Counted from the stretch's first letter, positions 9,363-20,333 are shown. The stretch: DNA of 64,000 bases from Dongia rigui (GCF_034044635.1 NZ_JAXCLX010000001.1:1240001-1304000); one strand, 5' to 3'. The notes: generated from the letters alone by a model not told the origin. A program made the numbers and translations.

Positions 9363-10025
9363 ATGTTCCTGTTTGAGCCGGTCTATCGGCCGCAACCGCC
9401 GGTGCTGGCCGGAGACAGTATCTACTTGCGACCACCTTTGCTGGCCGATTATCGCGCCTGGTCGACCTTGCGCGAAATGAGCCGCGCCTTCCTTGAACCC
9501 TGGGAGCCGCTCTGGGGCGACAATGCCCTCTCGCGCGGCAGTTTCCGCGGCCGCATCAGCCGCGTGGTGCGCGAATGGAACGGCGATCTCGGCTATTCCT
9601 TCCACATCTTTGCGACCGGCCGCGACAACCTGCCCCGCGACACGCTGCTCGGCGGCGTCAATCTCAACAACGTCCGGCGCCTCTCGGCACAAAGCTGCAA
9701 TCTCGGCTATTGGATGGGCGAACCTTATGCGGGCCTCGGTCTGATGCGCGCGGCACTTGAATTGCTGCTGCCCTTTGCCTTTGCCACGCCCGATGACGAC
9801 CGCCCCGGTCTGGGGCTGCACCGCATCGACGCCGCCTGCATTCCGGGCAATGACCGCAGCCGCCGCCTGTTGCGCCGTTGCGGCTTCCATGAAATTGGCC
9901 TCGCGCCCTCTTATCTGAAGATCAACGGCACCTGGCGCGACCACATCTGCCACCAGTTGCTGGCTGAGGACTTTGCAAGGTTCGGGACTCCAGAAAATAG
10001 CTCTGTCACCCGATGGCACGGGTGA
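9363..10025 (+). CDS. GNAT acetyltransferase, RimJ-like
   Basis: This 220-residue GNAT protein has the pattern of the RimJ/RimL N-terminal acetyltransferases: IYLRPPLLADY at the start, then LGYWMGEPYAGLGLMRAAL (the acetyl-CoA loop) and the C-terminal LHRIDAACIPGNDRSRRLLRRCGF helix-turn. Members acetylate N-termini of ribosomal proteins or other amines. ATG 9363 is preferred because AAGGA lies seven bases upstream; in-frame starts at 9285 and 9330 would add residues unlike the family. It follows the M16 gene by 74 bases, as often seen in alphaproteobacteria. The specific substrate cannot be read from sequence. Confidence 0.88.
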   Translation: MFLFEPVYRPQPPVLAGDSIYLRPPLLADYRAWSTLREMSRAFLEPWEPLWGDNALSRGSFRGRISRVVREWNGDLGYSFHIFATGRDNLPRDTLLGGVNLNNVRRLSAQSCNLGYWMGEPYAGLGLMRAALELLLPFAFATPDDDRPGLGLHRIDAACIPGNDRSRRLLRRCGFHEIGLAPSYLKINGTWRDHICHQLLAEDFARFGTPENSSVTRWHG

Positions 10026-10041
10026 GATCAGGGATAGTCGC

Positions 10042-10959
10042 ATGCAAGCTGGCGCTCTGTTTACCGAGAGCGAGATAAACGCTGGCCCGCTAGGTGGGGT
10101 TTTGGTTGCCGTCCCCGACGCGGCAGCCAGGCCGATCGCATTGATCCTCCCGGGATCGGGGCCGACGGACCGGGACGGCAACAATCCCTTAGGCATACAG
10201 GCGGCACCCTATCGCCTCCTTGCTCATGCACTCGGCAACCGCGGCATTTCTTCGGTTCGGATCGACAAGCGCGGCCTGTTCTCCAGCGCTGGAGCAACGG
10301 CCGATGCCAATGCGGTGACCATTGCGGACTACGTCGACGATGCCGGCGTATGGCTGAACCGCATTGGGCAGGTGACCGACGCCAAGGACATTTGGCTTAT
10401 CGGTCACAGCGAGGGCGGATTGATTGCTCTTGCCACGGCACTGGCATGTCGCCGCATCACCGGCCTGATATTGTTGGCCACGCCGGGGCGAAGACTTGGC
10501 GCCATCCTCCGATCCCAATTGATGGCCAACCCGGCCAACGCCGCGTTGCTCGATCAGGCCATGCAGGCGATTGATGCATTAGAGCGCGGCGTCCACGTTG
10601 ACGATACAACACTGCATCCGGCTTTGATGCCGCTCTTCAGAGGAGAAGTGCAATCGTTTTTGATTGATGCACTGTCCTATGATCCGATCGACCTCTTGCG
10701 TCGTGTGGCGGTGCCCGTTCTCGTGCTTCAAGGTGACAAGGATCTCCAGGTCGATACTGAGGACGCCTGCCTTCTTGCCGCGGCACGCCCGGGCGTCGAC
10801 GTTCTTATTCCGCCTGGCGTCAACCATGTCTTGAAGACAGTAACTACGGATGACCGGGCGGCGAATTTGGCCGCGTACGGCGATCCAAATCTACCACTAA
10901 GCCCGGCAATTGCGGACGCCATATCCGATTACATCAACAACCGGAGACAGCCGCAATGA
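10042..10959 (+). CDS. Alpha/beta hydrolase
   Basis: This 305-residue alpha/beta hydrolase has an oxyanion region LPGSGPTDRDG, the nucleophile elbow GHSEGG (Ser123), the acid in QGDKD (Asp232) and the histidine in GVNHVLK (His262). No signal peptide is visible. An AGGGA site lies upstream of ATG 10042, 16 bases after the acetyltransferase stop. Its codons look less GC-biased than those of its neighbours (several ATT, TTG and TTT codons), which hints at later acquisition, but I did not compute this. It converges with yqgE with only three bases between the stops. Esterase or peptidase-like activity is likely; the substrate is unknown. Confidence 0.85.
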   Translation: MQAGALFTESEINAGPLGGVLVAVPDAAARPIALILPGSGPTDRDGNNPLGIQAAPYRLLAHALGNRGISSVRIDKRGLFSSAGATADANAVTIADYVDDAGVWLNRIGQVTDAKDIWLIGHSEGGLIALATALACRRITGLILLATPGRRLGAILRSQLMANPANAALLDQAMQAIDALERGVHVDDTTLHPALMPLFRGEVQSFLIDALSYDPIDLLRRVAVPVLVLQGDKDLQVDTEDACLLAAARPGVDVLIPPGVNHVLKTVTTDDRAANLAAYGDPNLPLSPAIADAISDYINNRRQPQ

Positions 10960-10962
10960 TGG

Positions 10963-11538
10963 CTACGCGTGGCCGATGTCGCCCGACAAAGCCGTGATGC
11001 TGGCGCCGAGTTTGCCGATGGAGCGTTCCCATTTGTCGTTGAGATCGTCGTCGAAGATGAGCGCTTCGTCGGCGGGTACGTTGAGCCAGGCATTGGCCTG
11101 CATTTCGGCATCGAGCTGACCCGGTCCCCAGCCGGCATATCCCAGTGCCAGTACGGAACGACGCGGACCGTTGCCGGCGGCGATGTCGCGCAAGATATCG
11201 AGCGTCGCGGTGAGGCCGATGTCGGAACCGACCTTCAGCGTGGCGTCTTCGGTGTAGTCCGATGAATGCAGCACGAAGCCGCGCCCGGTTTCCACCGGCC
11301 CGCCGGAACGGATGCGGATATGTTCGGCATTCTGCACCGAGTCGATGCCGAGCTGGCTGAGGAGGTCCGGAAAACTGAGCGCGCCGACCAGGCGGTTGAG
11401 GATCAGCCCCATGGCACCGTCGCTGGTATGGGCACAAAGATAGATCACCGTGCGCGTGAAGCGGGCATCGCGCATCTGCGGCATCGCGACGAGCAATTGC
11501 CCGGTCATAAAGCCTTGATGTAAAAGACCTTTATGCAT
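10963..11538 (-). CDS. yqgE: YqgE/AlgH family protein
   Basis: This 191-residue YqgE/AlgH (UPF0301) protein is recognised by TGQLLVAMPQMRDARF, the HTSDGAMGLILNRL motif and the C-terminal GYAGWGPGQLDAE block. The family is widespread in Proteobacteria; its biochemical role is not established. The open frame extends much further upstream, but that part runs across the divergent dsbD-like start and does not resemble the family, so I start at ATG 11538. ATG 11508, with a better ribosome-binding stretch, is an alternative that removes ten residues. Confidence 0.9.
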   Translation of the reverse strand: MHKGLLHQGFMTGQLLVAMPQMRDARFTRTVIYLCAHTSDGAMGLILNRLVGALSFPDLLSQLGIDSVQNAEHIRIRSGGPVETGRGFVLHSSDYTEDATLKVGSDIGLTATLDILRDIAAGNGPRRSVLALGYAGWGPGQLDAEMQANAWLNVPADEALIFDDDLNDKWERSIGKLGASITALSGDIGHA

Positions 11539-11596
11539 GGCGACCCATTCGTTGGTGGCGGCAAAATGACGCGCCGCCGATGAAACAAGCCAAGTG

Positions 11597-11631
11597 CGCC
11601 ATTCGTAGTACCTTAAGGGTATAATTGCGCC
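11597..11631 (+). promoter_or_regulatory. Possible promoter of the dsbD-like gene
   Basis: A perfect TATAAT hexamer at 11620-11625 lies 22 bases before the GTG start. The -35 region at 17-bp spacing does not match consensus. The position between two divergent genes is right for a promoter, but the resulting leader would be only about 16 bases long. Confidence 0.35.
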
Positions 11632-11647
11632 GGAAAGTTGGCAAATA

Positions 11648-13600
11648 GTGAATCCCTTGGCTGAGATCAATCCTTCGCGACCCGGTTGGCACATCATGGT
11701 GTTGAGCGCGCTGGCGCTCTGCACGTTCCTCCAGCCAGCCATGGCCGGGGATTCGGCGCGGACCGAGCAGACCGATGTGCGGCTGATGTCGGCCGTCACC
11801 GCAACGGGCGATCTCAAGAATGTACCGCTCGGTGTCTCCATCGCCATGAAGCCGGGCTGGAAGACCTATTGGCGCAGCCCCGGCGATGCGGGCTTTGCCC
11901 CCAGCATCGACATTTCGGGATCGACGAATGTGGCGGCCCTCGGCATCGCCTATCCCGTGCCGCACCGCTTCGAACTCTTTGGCCTGCAGACCTTCGGCTA
12001 TGGCGAAGAGGTTGTCTTCCCCTTGACGCTGACGGTGGCGAACCCGGGCGCGCCGGTGAGCCTCCATGCCAGGCTGCGCTATCTGGTCTGCGAGCAGGTC
12101 TGCATCCCTTATGAGCATGATCTCTCCCTCGACCTGCCGGCTGGTCCCGCGCAGGTGAGCAATGACGCCGCCCTCATCAGCCGTTTCCAGGCGCTGGTGC
12201 CGGATGCCGGCGCACGCGCACGCTTCGCCTTGACCGGCCTCACCGTTGCTGGCGAAACACTCTCCGTCACGCTCCGCTCCGATGGATTGCCGTTCGCCAA
12301 ACCCGACGCCGTTGTCGAGGCGCCAAGCGGGCTCTATTTCGACAAGCCGAAGGTCGAGTTGCTGGGCGATGGCCACGAGGCCAGGCTGTCGCTGCCCATC
12401 CAGCGCGATCCCGGCGGGCCGGATCCGGCAAGCACGGCACTGACCCTCACCGTCTTCGACGGCATGCGCGCGCTGGAGCAGAAGATCGTGCCGGCGTTGT
12501 TCGCGGCACCAGCCGGCGGCGTTCAGGCAACCCAGCCTGCCACCAATTTAGGGCCGATGCTGCTGGTGGCCTTGCTCGGCGGCCTCATCCTCAACGTCAT
12601 GCCCTGCGTTCTGCCGGTGTTGCTGCTGAAGCTCAGCCATGTGCTGGAATCCGCCGGTGCCGCGCGCAATCACTTGCGCGCCAGCTTCGTTGCCAGTGCC
12701 GCCGGCATCGTCACGGCCTTTGGCGTGCTGGCCGGCATTCTCATCGCCATCAAGGCCGGTGGCGCCACGATCGGCTGGGGCATCCAGTTCCAGCAACCGC
12801 TATTCCTTGGCGCGCTTGCCCTGCTGTGCCTCGTTCTTGCCGCCAACACCTGGGGCTGGTTCCAGATTCAGGTGCCGGCCATTGCCGGTGCGCTTGGCAA
12901 TCTCACGGACCGGGCAGAGCCCAGGCGGCCGTTGTTGGCGAGTTTCCTTTCCGGCGTGCTGGCGACGATCCTTGCCACGCCTTGCTCGGCGCCCTTCGTC
13001 GGCACGGCCGTCGGTTTTGCGCTGGCGCGGGGACCGCAGGAGATCGCGCTGATCTTCATCGCCCTGGGAACCGGCCTTGCCCTTCCCTATCTCGCCATTG
13101 CCGCCATGCCGGGCCTGGTTGCCTGGCTGCCGCGCCCAGGTGCCTGGATGCTGTGGCTGAAGCGGGCACTCGGCCTCTCTCTCGCCGCAACCGGCCTGTG
13201 GCTCGGCTTCATCCTGGCGCAGCAGACCGGCTTGCTTGCCGCGACGCAACGGGCCGACGGCATCGCCTGGACCAAGTTCGATGCCGCCGCCATTCCCGGC
13301 CTCGTCGCCGAGGGCAAGGTCGTCTTCGTCGATGTCACCGCGGAATGGTGCCTGACCTGCAAGGCCAACAAGGAATTCGTGCTCACCAAGGCGCCGGTTG
13401 CGGGTGCCTTGGGTGAAACCATGCCGATGCTCGCCGACTGGACCAGGCCGAATCCGGCCATCAGCGCCTATCTGGCCGAATTCGGCCGCTTCGGCATTCC
13501 CATGAATGTTGTCTATGGCCCCAAGGCACCGCAGGGCATTCTGCTGCCCGAATTGCTGTCCAGTGACGATGTCATGACGGCCCTCAAACAGGCCAAATAA
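11648..13600 (+). CDS. DsbD/ScsB-like protein-disulfide reductase
   Basis: This 650-residue transmembrane thiol transporter moves reducing power from cytoplasmic thioredoxin to periplasmic proteins. It has a signal-like helix (about 15-33), an N-terminal periplasmic domain with the YLVCEQVCIP pair (Cys148, Cys152), a membrane domain of about eight helices (300-545) with NVMPCVLP (Cys320) and TPCSAPF (Cys446), and a C-terminal thioredoxin domain with EWCLTCK (Cys568, Cys571). The layout fits ScsB or DsbD-2 types better than classical DsbD. The start is GTG 11648; ATG 11696 is possible. The peroxiredoxin downstream is a plausible redox partner by proximity only. Confidence 0.88.
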   Translation: MNPLAEINPSRPGWHIMVLSALALCTFLQPAMAGDSARTEQTDVRLMSAVTATGDLKNVPLGVSIAMKPGWKTYWRSPGDAGFAPSIDISGSTNVAALGIAYPVPHRFELFGLQTFGYGEEVVFPLTLTVANPGAPVSLHARLRYLVCEQVCIPYEHDLSLDLPAGPAQVSNDAALISRFQALVPDAGARARFALTGLTVAGETLSVTLRSDGLPFAKPDAVVEAPSGLYFDKPKVELLGDGHEARLSLPIQRDPGGPDPASTALTLTVFDGMRALEQKIVPALFAAPAGGVQATQPATNLGPMLLVALLGGLILNVMPCVLPVLLLKLSHVLESAGAARNHLRASFVASAAGIVTAFGVLAGILIAIKAGGATIGWGIQFQQPLFLGALALLCLVLAANTWGWFQIQVPAIAGALGNLTDRAEPRRPLLASFLSGVLATILATPCSAPFVGTAVGFALARGPQEIALIFIALGTGLALPYLAIAAMPGLVAWLPRPGAWMLWLKRALGLSLAATGLWLGFILAQQTGLLAATQRADGIAWTKFDAAAIPGLVAEGKVVFVDVTAEWCLTCKANKEFVLTKAPVAGALGETMPMLADWTRPNPAISAYLAEFGRFGIPMNVVYGPKAPQGILLPELLSSDDVMTALKQAK

Positions 13601-13736
13601 CCGCAACTTTCGGCTTGGCTTTGCGTGCTTGGCAATGGGCGCCCGGCAGGCCTATATCTAGACGCGTATCGGCCTGCGCCGGCTATTGCCATGACGATGG
13701 TCACGCAGGCTTGGAAATCTGGGAAAGGACGCACTC

Positions 13737-14219
13737 ATGACGATCAAGATTGGCGACAAGATCCCCGCGGTCTCGCTGAAGACCATGGACAAGGACGGCA
13801 TGCAGACGCTTTCCACCGACGACATCTTCAAGGGGAAGAAAGTCGTCTTGTTCGCGCTGCCCGGCGCCTTCACGCCGACCTGCTCGGCCAAGCATCTGCC
13901 GGGCTTCATCACCAATGCCGGCGCCATCAAAGGCAAGGGCGTCGACACCATCGCCTGCCTGTCGGTCAACGATGCCTTCGTCATGGACGCCTGGGGCAAG
14001 GCGCAGAATGCCGGCGAAAACGTGCTGATGCTGGCCGACGGCAATGCCGACTTTTCCAAGGCGGTCGGCCTCACCATGGACGGGACGGGTTACGGCATGG
14101 GCATTCGCGCCAGCCGCTATGCCATGGTGGTCGATGACGGCGTGGTGAAGGCGCTGAATGTCGAAGCGCCCGGCGCCTTCGAAGTCTCCAGTGCCGAATC
14201 GATCATGAAGGCGCTCTAA
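13737..14219 (+). CDS. Peroxiredoxin, Prx5/hybrid type
   Basis: This 160-residue thiol peroxidase of the Prx5 subfamily reduces peroxides using a peroxidatic cysteine in the motif PGAFTPTCS (Cys49). The redoxin fold signatures VVLFALPGAFTPTC and VDTIACLSVNDAFVMDAW are intact. A second cysteine at about residue 75 lies where atypical two-cysteine family members can have one, though its role is not shown here. A GGGAAAGGA ribosome-binding site lies before ATG 13737. It follows the dsbD-like gene by 136 bases and ends in a strong intrinsic terminator. Confidence 0.95.
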   Translation: MTIKIGDKIPAVSLKTMDKDGMQTLSTDDIFKGKKVVLFALPGAFTPTCSAKHLPGFITNAGAIKGKGVDTIACLSVNDAFVMDAWGKAQNAGENVLMLADGNADFSKAVGLTMDGTGYGMGIRASRYAMVVDDGVVKALNVEAPGAFEVSSAESIMKAL

Positions 14220-14245
14220 AGCCTTTAATCGCTTGCTCGACGACA

Positions 14246-14279
14246 GGGCGGTAGCGCAAGCTGCCGCCCTTCTCTTTTG
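14246..14279 (+). terminator. Intrinsic terminator after the peroxiredoxin gene
   Basis: A 10-bp stem with one G-U pair (14246-14255 with 14260-14269) is closed by a GCAA tetraloop and followed by TTCTCTTTT. It ends the peroxiredoxin transcript just before recQ. Confidence 0.85.
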
Positions 14280-14291
14280 CTCACGGGTTCC

Positions 14292-16151
<1,860 letters not shown>

Positions 16152-16272
16152 CCCCTCTCCCCCACCCTCCCCCACGTTGGGGGGAGGGAGTCCCATCGAG
16201 TTCGCAGCGACAGCGACGATAAGCTGGCTCAAATTCCCTCCCCCCACGTGGGGGAGGGTTAGGGAGAGGGGG
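16152..16272. repeat. Composite palindromic intergenic repeat, copy A
   Basis: This 121-base element consists of two GC-rich inverted repeats of the form CCCTCCCCCACGT/ACGTGGGGGAGGG, separated by about 48 bases. It lies directly after the recQ stop, between recQ and the convergent isochorismatase gene. Its reverse complement aligns over nearly the whole length, spacer included, with the element at 59694-59818. Both arms can fold into strong hairpins, so it may also act as a bidirectional terminator. Confidence 0.85.
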
Positions 16273-16274
16273 CG

Positions 16275-16832
16275 TCAGAACGCGATCTCGGCCGCCTTCT
16301 TGACACTGACCGCCTTCGGCCCGGCGTCGAAGCCATCGAGCAACATGTTGTGATGAGCGATGATCTGGTCGTAGGTGAGAGCACCCCTGTCACCCGTCAT
16401 ATGCCCATCGCTGATCAGCGTCACGTCATAGCCCATAGTCACGGCACGCCGCGTCGTGGTGTCGACGCAATACTGCGTCATGCAGCCACCCACCACCAGA
16501 TGCGTGATGCCGCGCTTTTGCAGTTCGTCCTGCAGACTGGTTTCATAGAATGAATCGCAGGCTGTCTTGTGGACCAGCGCCTCGCCCGGCAACGGCGCAA
16601 TCTCCGGTCGCAGCTCCCAGCCCGGCAGGCCTTTGGCGAGGCGATGATCGCCCTGGTCATTGTGCTGCACGACGACGACGGGCACGCCTGCTTTACGCGC
16701 CTTCTCCTGCAGATCATGGAGGCGGCCCACGACGACATCGAGCGCCCGGTCGAGAACGGGCTGGCGGTCCGGCGCTCCGGCGCCGGCGAGGATCGCCTTC
16801 TGCACGTCGATAATCAGCAAGGCGGTCGTCAT
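16275..16832 (-). CDS. Isochorismatase-family cysteine hydrolase
   Basis: This 185-residue cysteine hydrolase has the family triad: Asp in LLIIDVQ near the start, Lys in VHKTACDSF and Cys in GGCMTQYCVDTTTR. Such enzymes cleave isochorismate, nicotinamide or related amides; the exact substrate is not predictable. The MTQYCVDTTTRRA motif resembles the general amidohydrolase-like branch more than EntB. A GGAG site lies seven bases before ATG 16832. It is the last gene of the ispH-thrB-rnhA run, 16 bases after rnhA. Confidence 0.87.
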   Translation of the reverse strand: MTTALLIIDVQKAILAGAGAPDRQPVLDRALDVVVGRLHDLQEKARKAGVPVVVVQHNDQGDHRLAKGLPGWELRPEIAPLPGEALVHKTACDSFYETSLQDELQKRGITHLVVGGCMTQYCVDTTTRRAVTMGYDVTLISDGHMTGDRGALTYDQIIAHHNMLLDGFDAGPKAVSVKKAAEIAF

Positions 16833-16848
16833 CGGCAGCTCCTATCTC

Positions 16849-17286
16849 TCAGCGCGGAATGGCACCACGCGCGAGCGCATCGGCGCGCTCATTTTCGTCA
16901 TGGCCGGCATGGCCCTTGACCCAGATCCATTCGATTTTATGACCTTTCAGCGCCGCGTCCAGACGCTGCCACAGATCGACATTCTTCACGGGTTTTTTGT
17001 CGGCCGTCTTCCAGCCGTTCTTCTTCCAGCCATGGATCCAGGCGGTGATGCCGTTCTTCACATATTGGCTGTCGGTATGGATGCGCACATTGACGGCACT
17101 TTTCAGTGCCTCGAGCGCCGCGATGGCCGCCATCAATTCCATGCGGTTGTTGGTCGTGGCCGGCTCGCCGCCCGAAAGTTCCTTCTCGGTCGTACCATAG
17201 CGCAGGATGGCCCCCCAGCCGCCCGGGCCGGGATTGCCGCTGCAGGCACCGTCGGTGAAGACATCAACCGTCTTGAGATCGGTCAT
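16849..17286 (-). CDS. rnhA: Ribonuclease HI
   Basis: RNase HI cleaves the RNA strand of RNA-DNA hybrids. The 145-residue product has the four acidic residues in place: [25 protein letters not shown] and ERADALA. Its length is typical. ATG 17286 overlaps the thrB stop by four bases (ATGA), so the two are translationally coupled; the open frame extends upstream inside thrB but that part is not real. The thrB-rnhA pairing is a known alphaproteobacterial arrangement. Confidence 0.97.
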   Translation of the reverse strand: MTDLKTVDVFTDGACSGNPGPGGWGAILRYGTTEKELSGGEPATTNNRMELMAAIAALEALKSAVNVRIHTDSQYVKNGITAWIHGWKKNGWKTADKKPVKNVDLWQRLDAALKGHKIEWIWVKGHAGHDENERADALARGAIPR

Positions 17287-18242
17287 AGGCCGTAGGCGGC
17301 GACGCTTTTCGCCTGCTGATGGAAGCGGAGCTTCTTCAAATATTCGAGCGGATCCTTGGGACTGACGAAGGCGCCCGGGGGGTGATTGAGCCAATCATAG
17401 AGGCGTGTCAGCAGGAAGCGCAGGGCGCCGCCGCGCGCCAATACCGGCATCGCCGCCAGCTCGGCCTCCGGCAGAGGCCGCAACTTGGCATAGCTCTCGA
17501 TCATCAGCTTCGCCTTCGTGACATTGAACTCACCCTTCTGCTCGAAGCACCAGGCATTGAGGCAGATGGCGACGTCGTAGACGAGGAAGTCGGTGCAGGC
17601 GAAATAGAAATCGATGAGGCCCGAGAGCCGGTCGCCAAGGAAGAAGACATTGTCGGGGAAGAGATCGGCATGGATGACGCCGACCTCGAGATCCTGCGGC
17701 CAGTTCTTCTCCAAGAACGCCAACTCGTCCTGGATGGTGTCGGCCAGACCCGGCGAAACTTCGTCAGCCCGGTCCTTGGTGTTGGCAACCAAGGTGCGCC
17801 AGCCGGCGAGCGACAGGTTGTTCGGCCGCTTCAGGGCGAAATCGCGGCCCTTGATGTGGAGATCGGCCATGGCGCCGCCGAGCAATTGGCAATGGCGCTC
17901 GGTCGGACGGCGCGGCCACATGCCCTCAAGAAACGAGATGATCGCCGCCGGCCGGCCGCACAGCTCGCGTAAGGCTTCCCCATCCCTGGCCTTGATCGGC
18001 GTCGGGCAGCTCAACCCCTTGGCGGCCAGATGCTCCATCAACCCCAGGAAGAACGGCAGATCAGAGCGGTTCACTCGCTTCTCATAAAGGGTCAGGATGT
18101 AGCTGCCCTTGGTCGTGCGCATGAGGAAGTTCGAATTCTCGACGCCCTCGGCAATCCCCTTGCAGGAAACAACCTCACCGATGTCATAGGCTTTGACGAA
18201 GGCTGCAAGCTCCCCATCCGGCACTTCGGTATAAACAGCCAT
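17283..18242 (-). CDS. thrB: Homoserine kinase, aminoglycoside-phosphotransferase type
   Basis: This 319-residue ThrB phosphorylates homoserine to O-phosphohomoserine, the substrate of ThrC. It belongs to the APH-fold form (not the GHMP form of enterobacteria), shown by the Brenner-type motif [14 protein letters not shown], the following [18 protein letters not shown] magnesium-binding segment, and the N-terminal [14 protein letters not shown]. It lies between ispH (18 bases upstream) and rnhA (4-base overlap). The thrC gene is about 10 kb away on the other strand. Confidence 0.95.
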   Translation of the reverse strand: MAVYTEVPDGELAAFVKAYDIGEVVSCKGIAEGVENSNFLMRTTKGSYILTLYEKRVNRSDLPFFLGLMEHLAAKGLSCPTPIKARDGEALRELCGRPAAIISFLEGMWPRRPTERHCQLLGGAMADLHIKGRDFALKRPNNLSLAGWRTLVANTKDRADEVSPGLADTIQDELAFLEKNWPQDLEVGVIHADLFPDNVFFLGDRLSGLIDFYFACTDFLVYDVAICLNAWCFEQKGEFNVTKAKLMIESYAKLRPLPEAELAAMPVLARGGALRFLLTRLYDWLNHPPGAFVSPKDPLEYLKKLRFHQQAKSVAAYGL

Positions 18243-18260
18243 GGTGATGTTCCGGATTGG

Positions 18261-19205
18261 TTAGGCGGTGAGAGCGCGGGGCAGCTTGAAATGCGTCGTC
18301 TCGGTCGTGACCGAAACCTCGTCGGTGTCGATGTCATAGCGGTCGCGCAGGGCACCGATCACTTCCTGCACCAGAATCTCCGGCGCCGAGGCGCCTGCCG
18401 TGATGCCGACCGTCTTGACGCCATCGAACCAGGACCAGTCGATCTCGGCGGCCTTCTGCACCAGATGGGCCTCCGGGCAGCCGGCGACACGCGCCACCTC
18501 GACCAGACGGCGGGAATTCGACGAGTTCGGCGCACCGATCACCAGCATCAAATCGCATTTCTCGGCGATGGCTTTGACGGCCTGCTGGCGGTTGGTGGTG
18601 GCGTAGCAGATGTCTTCCTTGCGCGGTCCGTGGATGTCCGGGAAACGGCGCTTCAGCACGGCGATGATGCCGATCGTATCGTCGATCGACAGCGTGGTCT
18701 GCGTGATGAAGGCAAGATTACGCGGGTCCTTCACCTCGATCTTTTCAGCGTCTTCGGCTGTCTCGACCAGCGACACCGCGCCCTCGGGCAATTGGCCGAT
18801 GGTACCGATCACTTCCGGATGGCCGGCATGGCCGATGAGGATGATGTGCTGGCCGGTGGCATAATGCCCTTCCGCCTCGCGGTGCACCTTGGAGACCAGC
18901 GGGCAAGTGGCATCGAGATACATGAGCTCGCGCCGCTCGGCATCTTCCGGCACGGATTTCGGGACGCCATGGGCCGAGAACACGACCGGGAACTTGCCCG
19001 GAATTTCGTCCAGCTCCTCGACGAAGACGGCGCCCTTCTTTTCCAGCGCCTCGACCACATGACGATTGTGGACGATTTCGTGGCGCACATAGACCGGGGC
19101 GCCATAGCGCTCCAAAGCCCGCTCGACGATCTGGATGGCACGGTCCACGCCCGCACAGAAGCCACGGGGGGCGGCCAGATAGACGGTCAGCTTGCTTTTG
19201 CTCAT
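18261..19205 (-). CDS. ispH: 4-hydroxy-3-methylbut-2-enyl diphosphate reductase
   Basis: IspH performs the last step of the non-mevalonate isoprenoid pathway, making IPP and DMAPP with a 4Fe-4S cluster. The 314-residue protein has the three conserved cysteines in [19 protein letters not shown] and [10 protein letters not shown], plus the VFSAHGVP and [11 protein letters not shown] motifs. Its length is normal. ATG 19205 gives the usual short leader before [12 protein letters not shown]. It is the first gene of the ispH-thrB-rnhA-isochorismatase operon, with a 233-base upstream region that also serves the divergent CDGSH gene and in which I see no clear motif. Confidence 0.97.
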   Translation of the reverse strand: MSKSKLTVYLAAPRGFCAGVDRAIQIVERALERYGAPVYVRHEIVHNRHVVEALEKKGAVFVEELDEIPGKFPVVFSAHGVPKSVPEDAERRELMYLDATCPLVSKVHREAEGHYATGQHIILIGHAGHPEVIGTIGQLPEGAVSLVETAEDAEKIEVKDPRNLAFITQTTLSIDDTIGIIAVLKRRFPDIHGPRKEDICYATTNRQQAVKAIAEKCDLMLVIGAPNSSNSRRLVEVARVAGCPEAHLVQKAAEIDWSWFDGVKTVGITAGASAPEILVQEVIGALRDRYDIDTDEVSVTTETTHFKLPRALTA

Positions 19206-19438
19206 CGACAGGCCCAGTAGCGGGTGGGTTTGGCTGGTGAATGTGCCTGGAATATAGGGTTTTCGGTTTGCCGTGCAATGCCAAAGGGCGGAATGAAGCC
19301 ATCGAATTCCCGCACGCCACAGCCGGGTCGCCGTCTTGTCGAAGGCCGGCCGCTCATTTAAAGTCGTCCAACAGGGTTAATTTGGTCGAGATATGGCGCG
19401 CCGTCACGGAGCGACCGGTTTGGACCGCTTGAGGGGAA

Positions 19439-19687
19439 ATGGCCAAGATGACGGATCCGCAGATCGCGCAGAAAGCGCCGTTCAAGATCGATGTCGAAGC
19501 TGGCAAATCCTATTTCTGGTGCGCCTGTGGGCGCAGCCAAAAGCAGCCTTTTTGCGACGGCTCGCATAAAGGCACCGGCCTCAGCCCCATCAAATTCGAC
19601 GCCACTGCAGCCAAGGCCGTGTTTTTCTGCGGCTGCAAGCATTCCCAGAAAGCACCGCTTTGCGACGGCACGCACGCGAATCTCTGA
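19439..19687 (+). CDS. Tandem CDGSH iron-sulfur protein
   Basis: This 82-residue protein contains two complete CDGSH domains: Cys28, Cys30, Cys39 and His43, then Cys64, Cys66, Cys75 and His79 (the second with CDGTH). Each should bind a 2Fe-2S cluster through three Cys and one His, as in mitoNEET-type proteins. The tandem arrangement resembles the soluble CISD3/Miner2-like class. No membrane segment is visible. GAGGGGAA lies before ATG 19439. The biological role in bacteria is not settled; iron-sulfur or redox handling is inferred. Confidence 0.92.
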   Translation: MAKMTDPQIAQKAPFKIDVEAGKSYFWCACGRSQKQPFCDGSHKGTGLSPIKFDATAAKAVFFCGCKHSQKAPLCDGTHANL

Positions 19688-19719
19688 ACAGCGGCACCGG
19701 TCGCACGGAAAGGATGACG

Positions 19720-20274
19720 ATGAACTCGATGAGCACATTGGGGCGCAATCTTCTTGGCCTCATGGGCGCCGGCTTGTTGCTGAGCGCCTGTGTGGACCCG
19801 ATTGCACAACAATCGCGCCCCTGCCCGATGGTCAAGGTGATCCAGGACGCGGCCTATCTCACCCGCTTTGCCGGCGAGGCCGAGGATCTCGCTGAGACGT
19901 CGTTCGAGGCGCGCATCGGGCGATCGAAGTCCTTTTGCACTTATGTGATCAACACGGACACCGGCGAGACGACGATCCGCAGCGAACTCAGCATCGAATT
20001 CGCAGCCTCGCGCGGGCCTAAGAATCCGGACAGTGCCGCCAAGTTCAACTACTGGGTTCGCGTGGTGGGGCCTGGCAACAGCCAGCTTTCCAGTCAGACT
20101 TTGGATGTCGAAATCCCATTCACCGCGGCCAAGGTGCAGGCGACGGCGCAGGACCAGGTCAATATCCTGACCCCCCTCAAGAAGGGTGAGACCGGCGATT
20201 TTTATCGCATCTATATCGGCCTCGCGGTCAACGAGAAAGAGCTCGACTACAACCGGCGCAATCCCCAGTTCTGA
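19720..20274 (+). CDS. Conserved lipoprotein of unknown function
   Basis: This 184-residue protein begins with a lipoprotein signal: a positively charged start, a hydrophobic core and the lipobox LLSAC with Cys24 as the lipidation site. The rest is a mixed alpha/beta region with no motif I recognise. Two cysteines at about residues 35 and 71 could form a disulfide. GGAAAGG six bases before ATG 19720 decides the start over ATG 19714, which lies too close to it. It follows the CDGSH gene by 32 bases and precedes the glycine riboswitch region. Confidence 0.8.
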   Translation: MNSMSTLGRNLLGLMGAGLLLSACVDPIAQQSRPCPMVKVIQDAAYLTRFAGEAEDLAETSFEARIGRSKSFCTYVINTDTGETTIRSELSIEFAASRGPKNPDSAAKFNYWVRVVGPGNSQLSSQTLDVEIPFTAAKVQATAQDQVNILTPLKKGETGDFYRIYIGLAVNEKELDYNRRNPQF

Positions 20275-20333
20275 CGCTCCAGGCCCGGCCGCGTAGCGAC
20301 TCGGTATGCCGCATCTGCACATAAAAATGCCGC

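Noticed and set aside
11539-11847. N-terminal extension of YqgE
   Set aside because: The frame is open to 11847 but the added residues are unlike the family and overlap the divergent dsbD-like gene and its promoter.
16152-16272. Transposon insertion with a coding transposase
   Set aside because: The element is only about 120 bases long and has no coding capacity; it is reported as a repeat instead.
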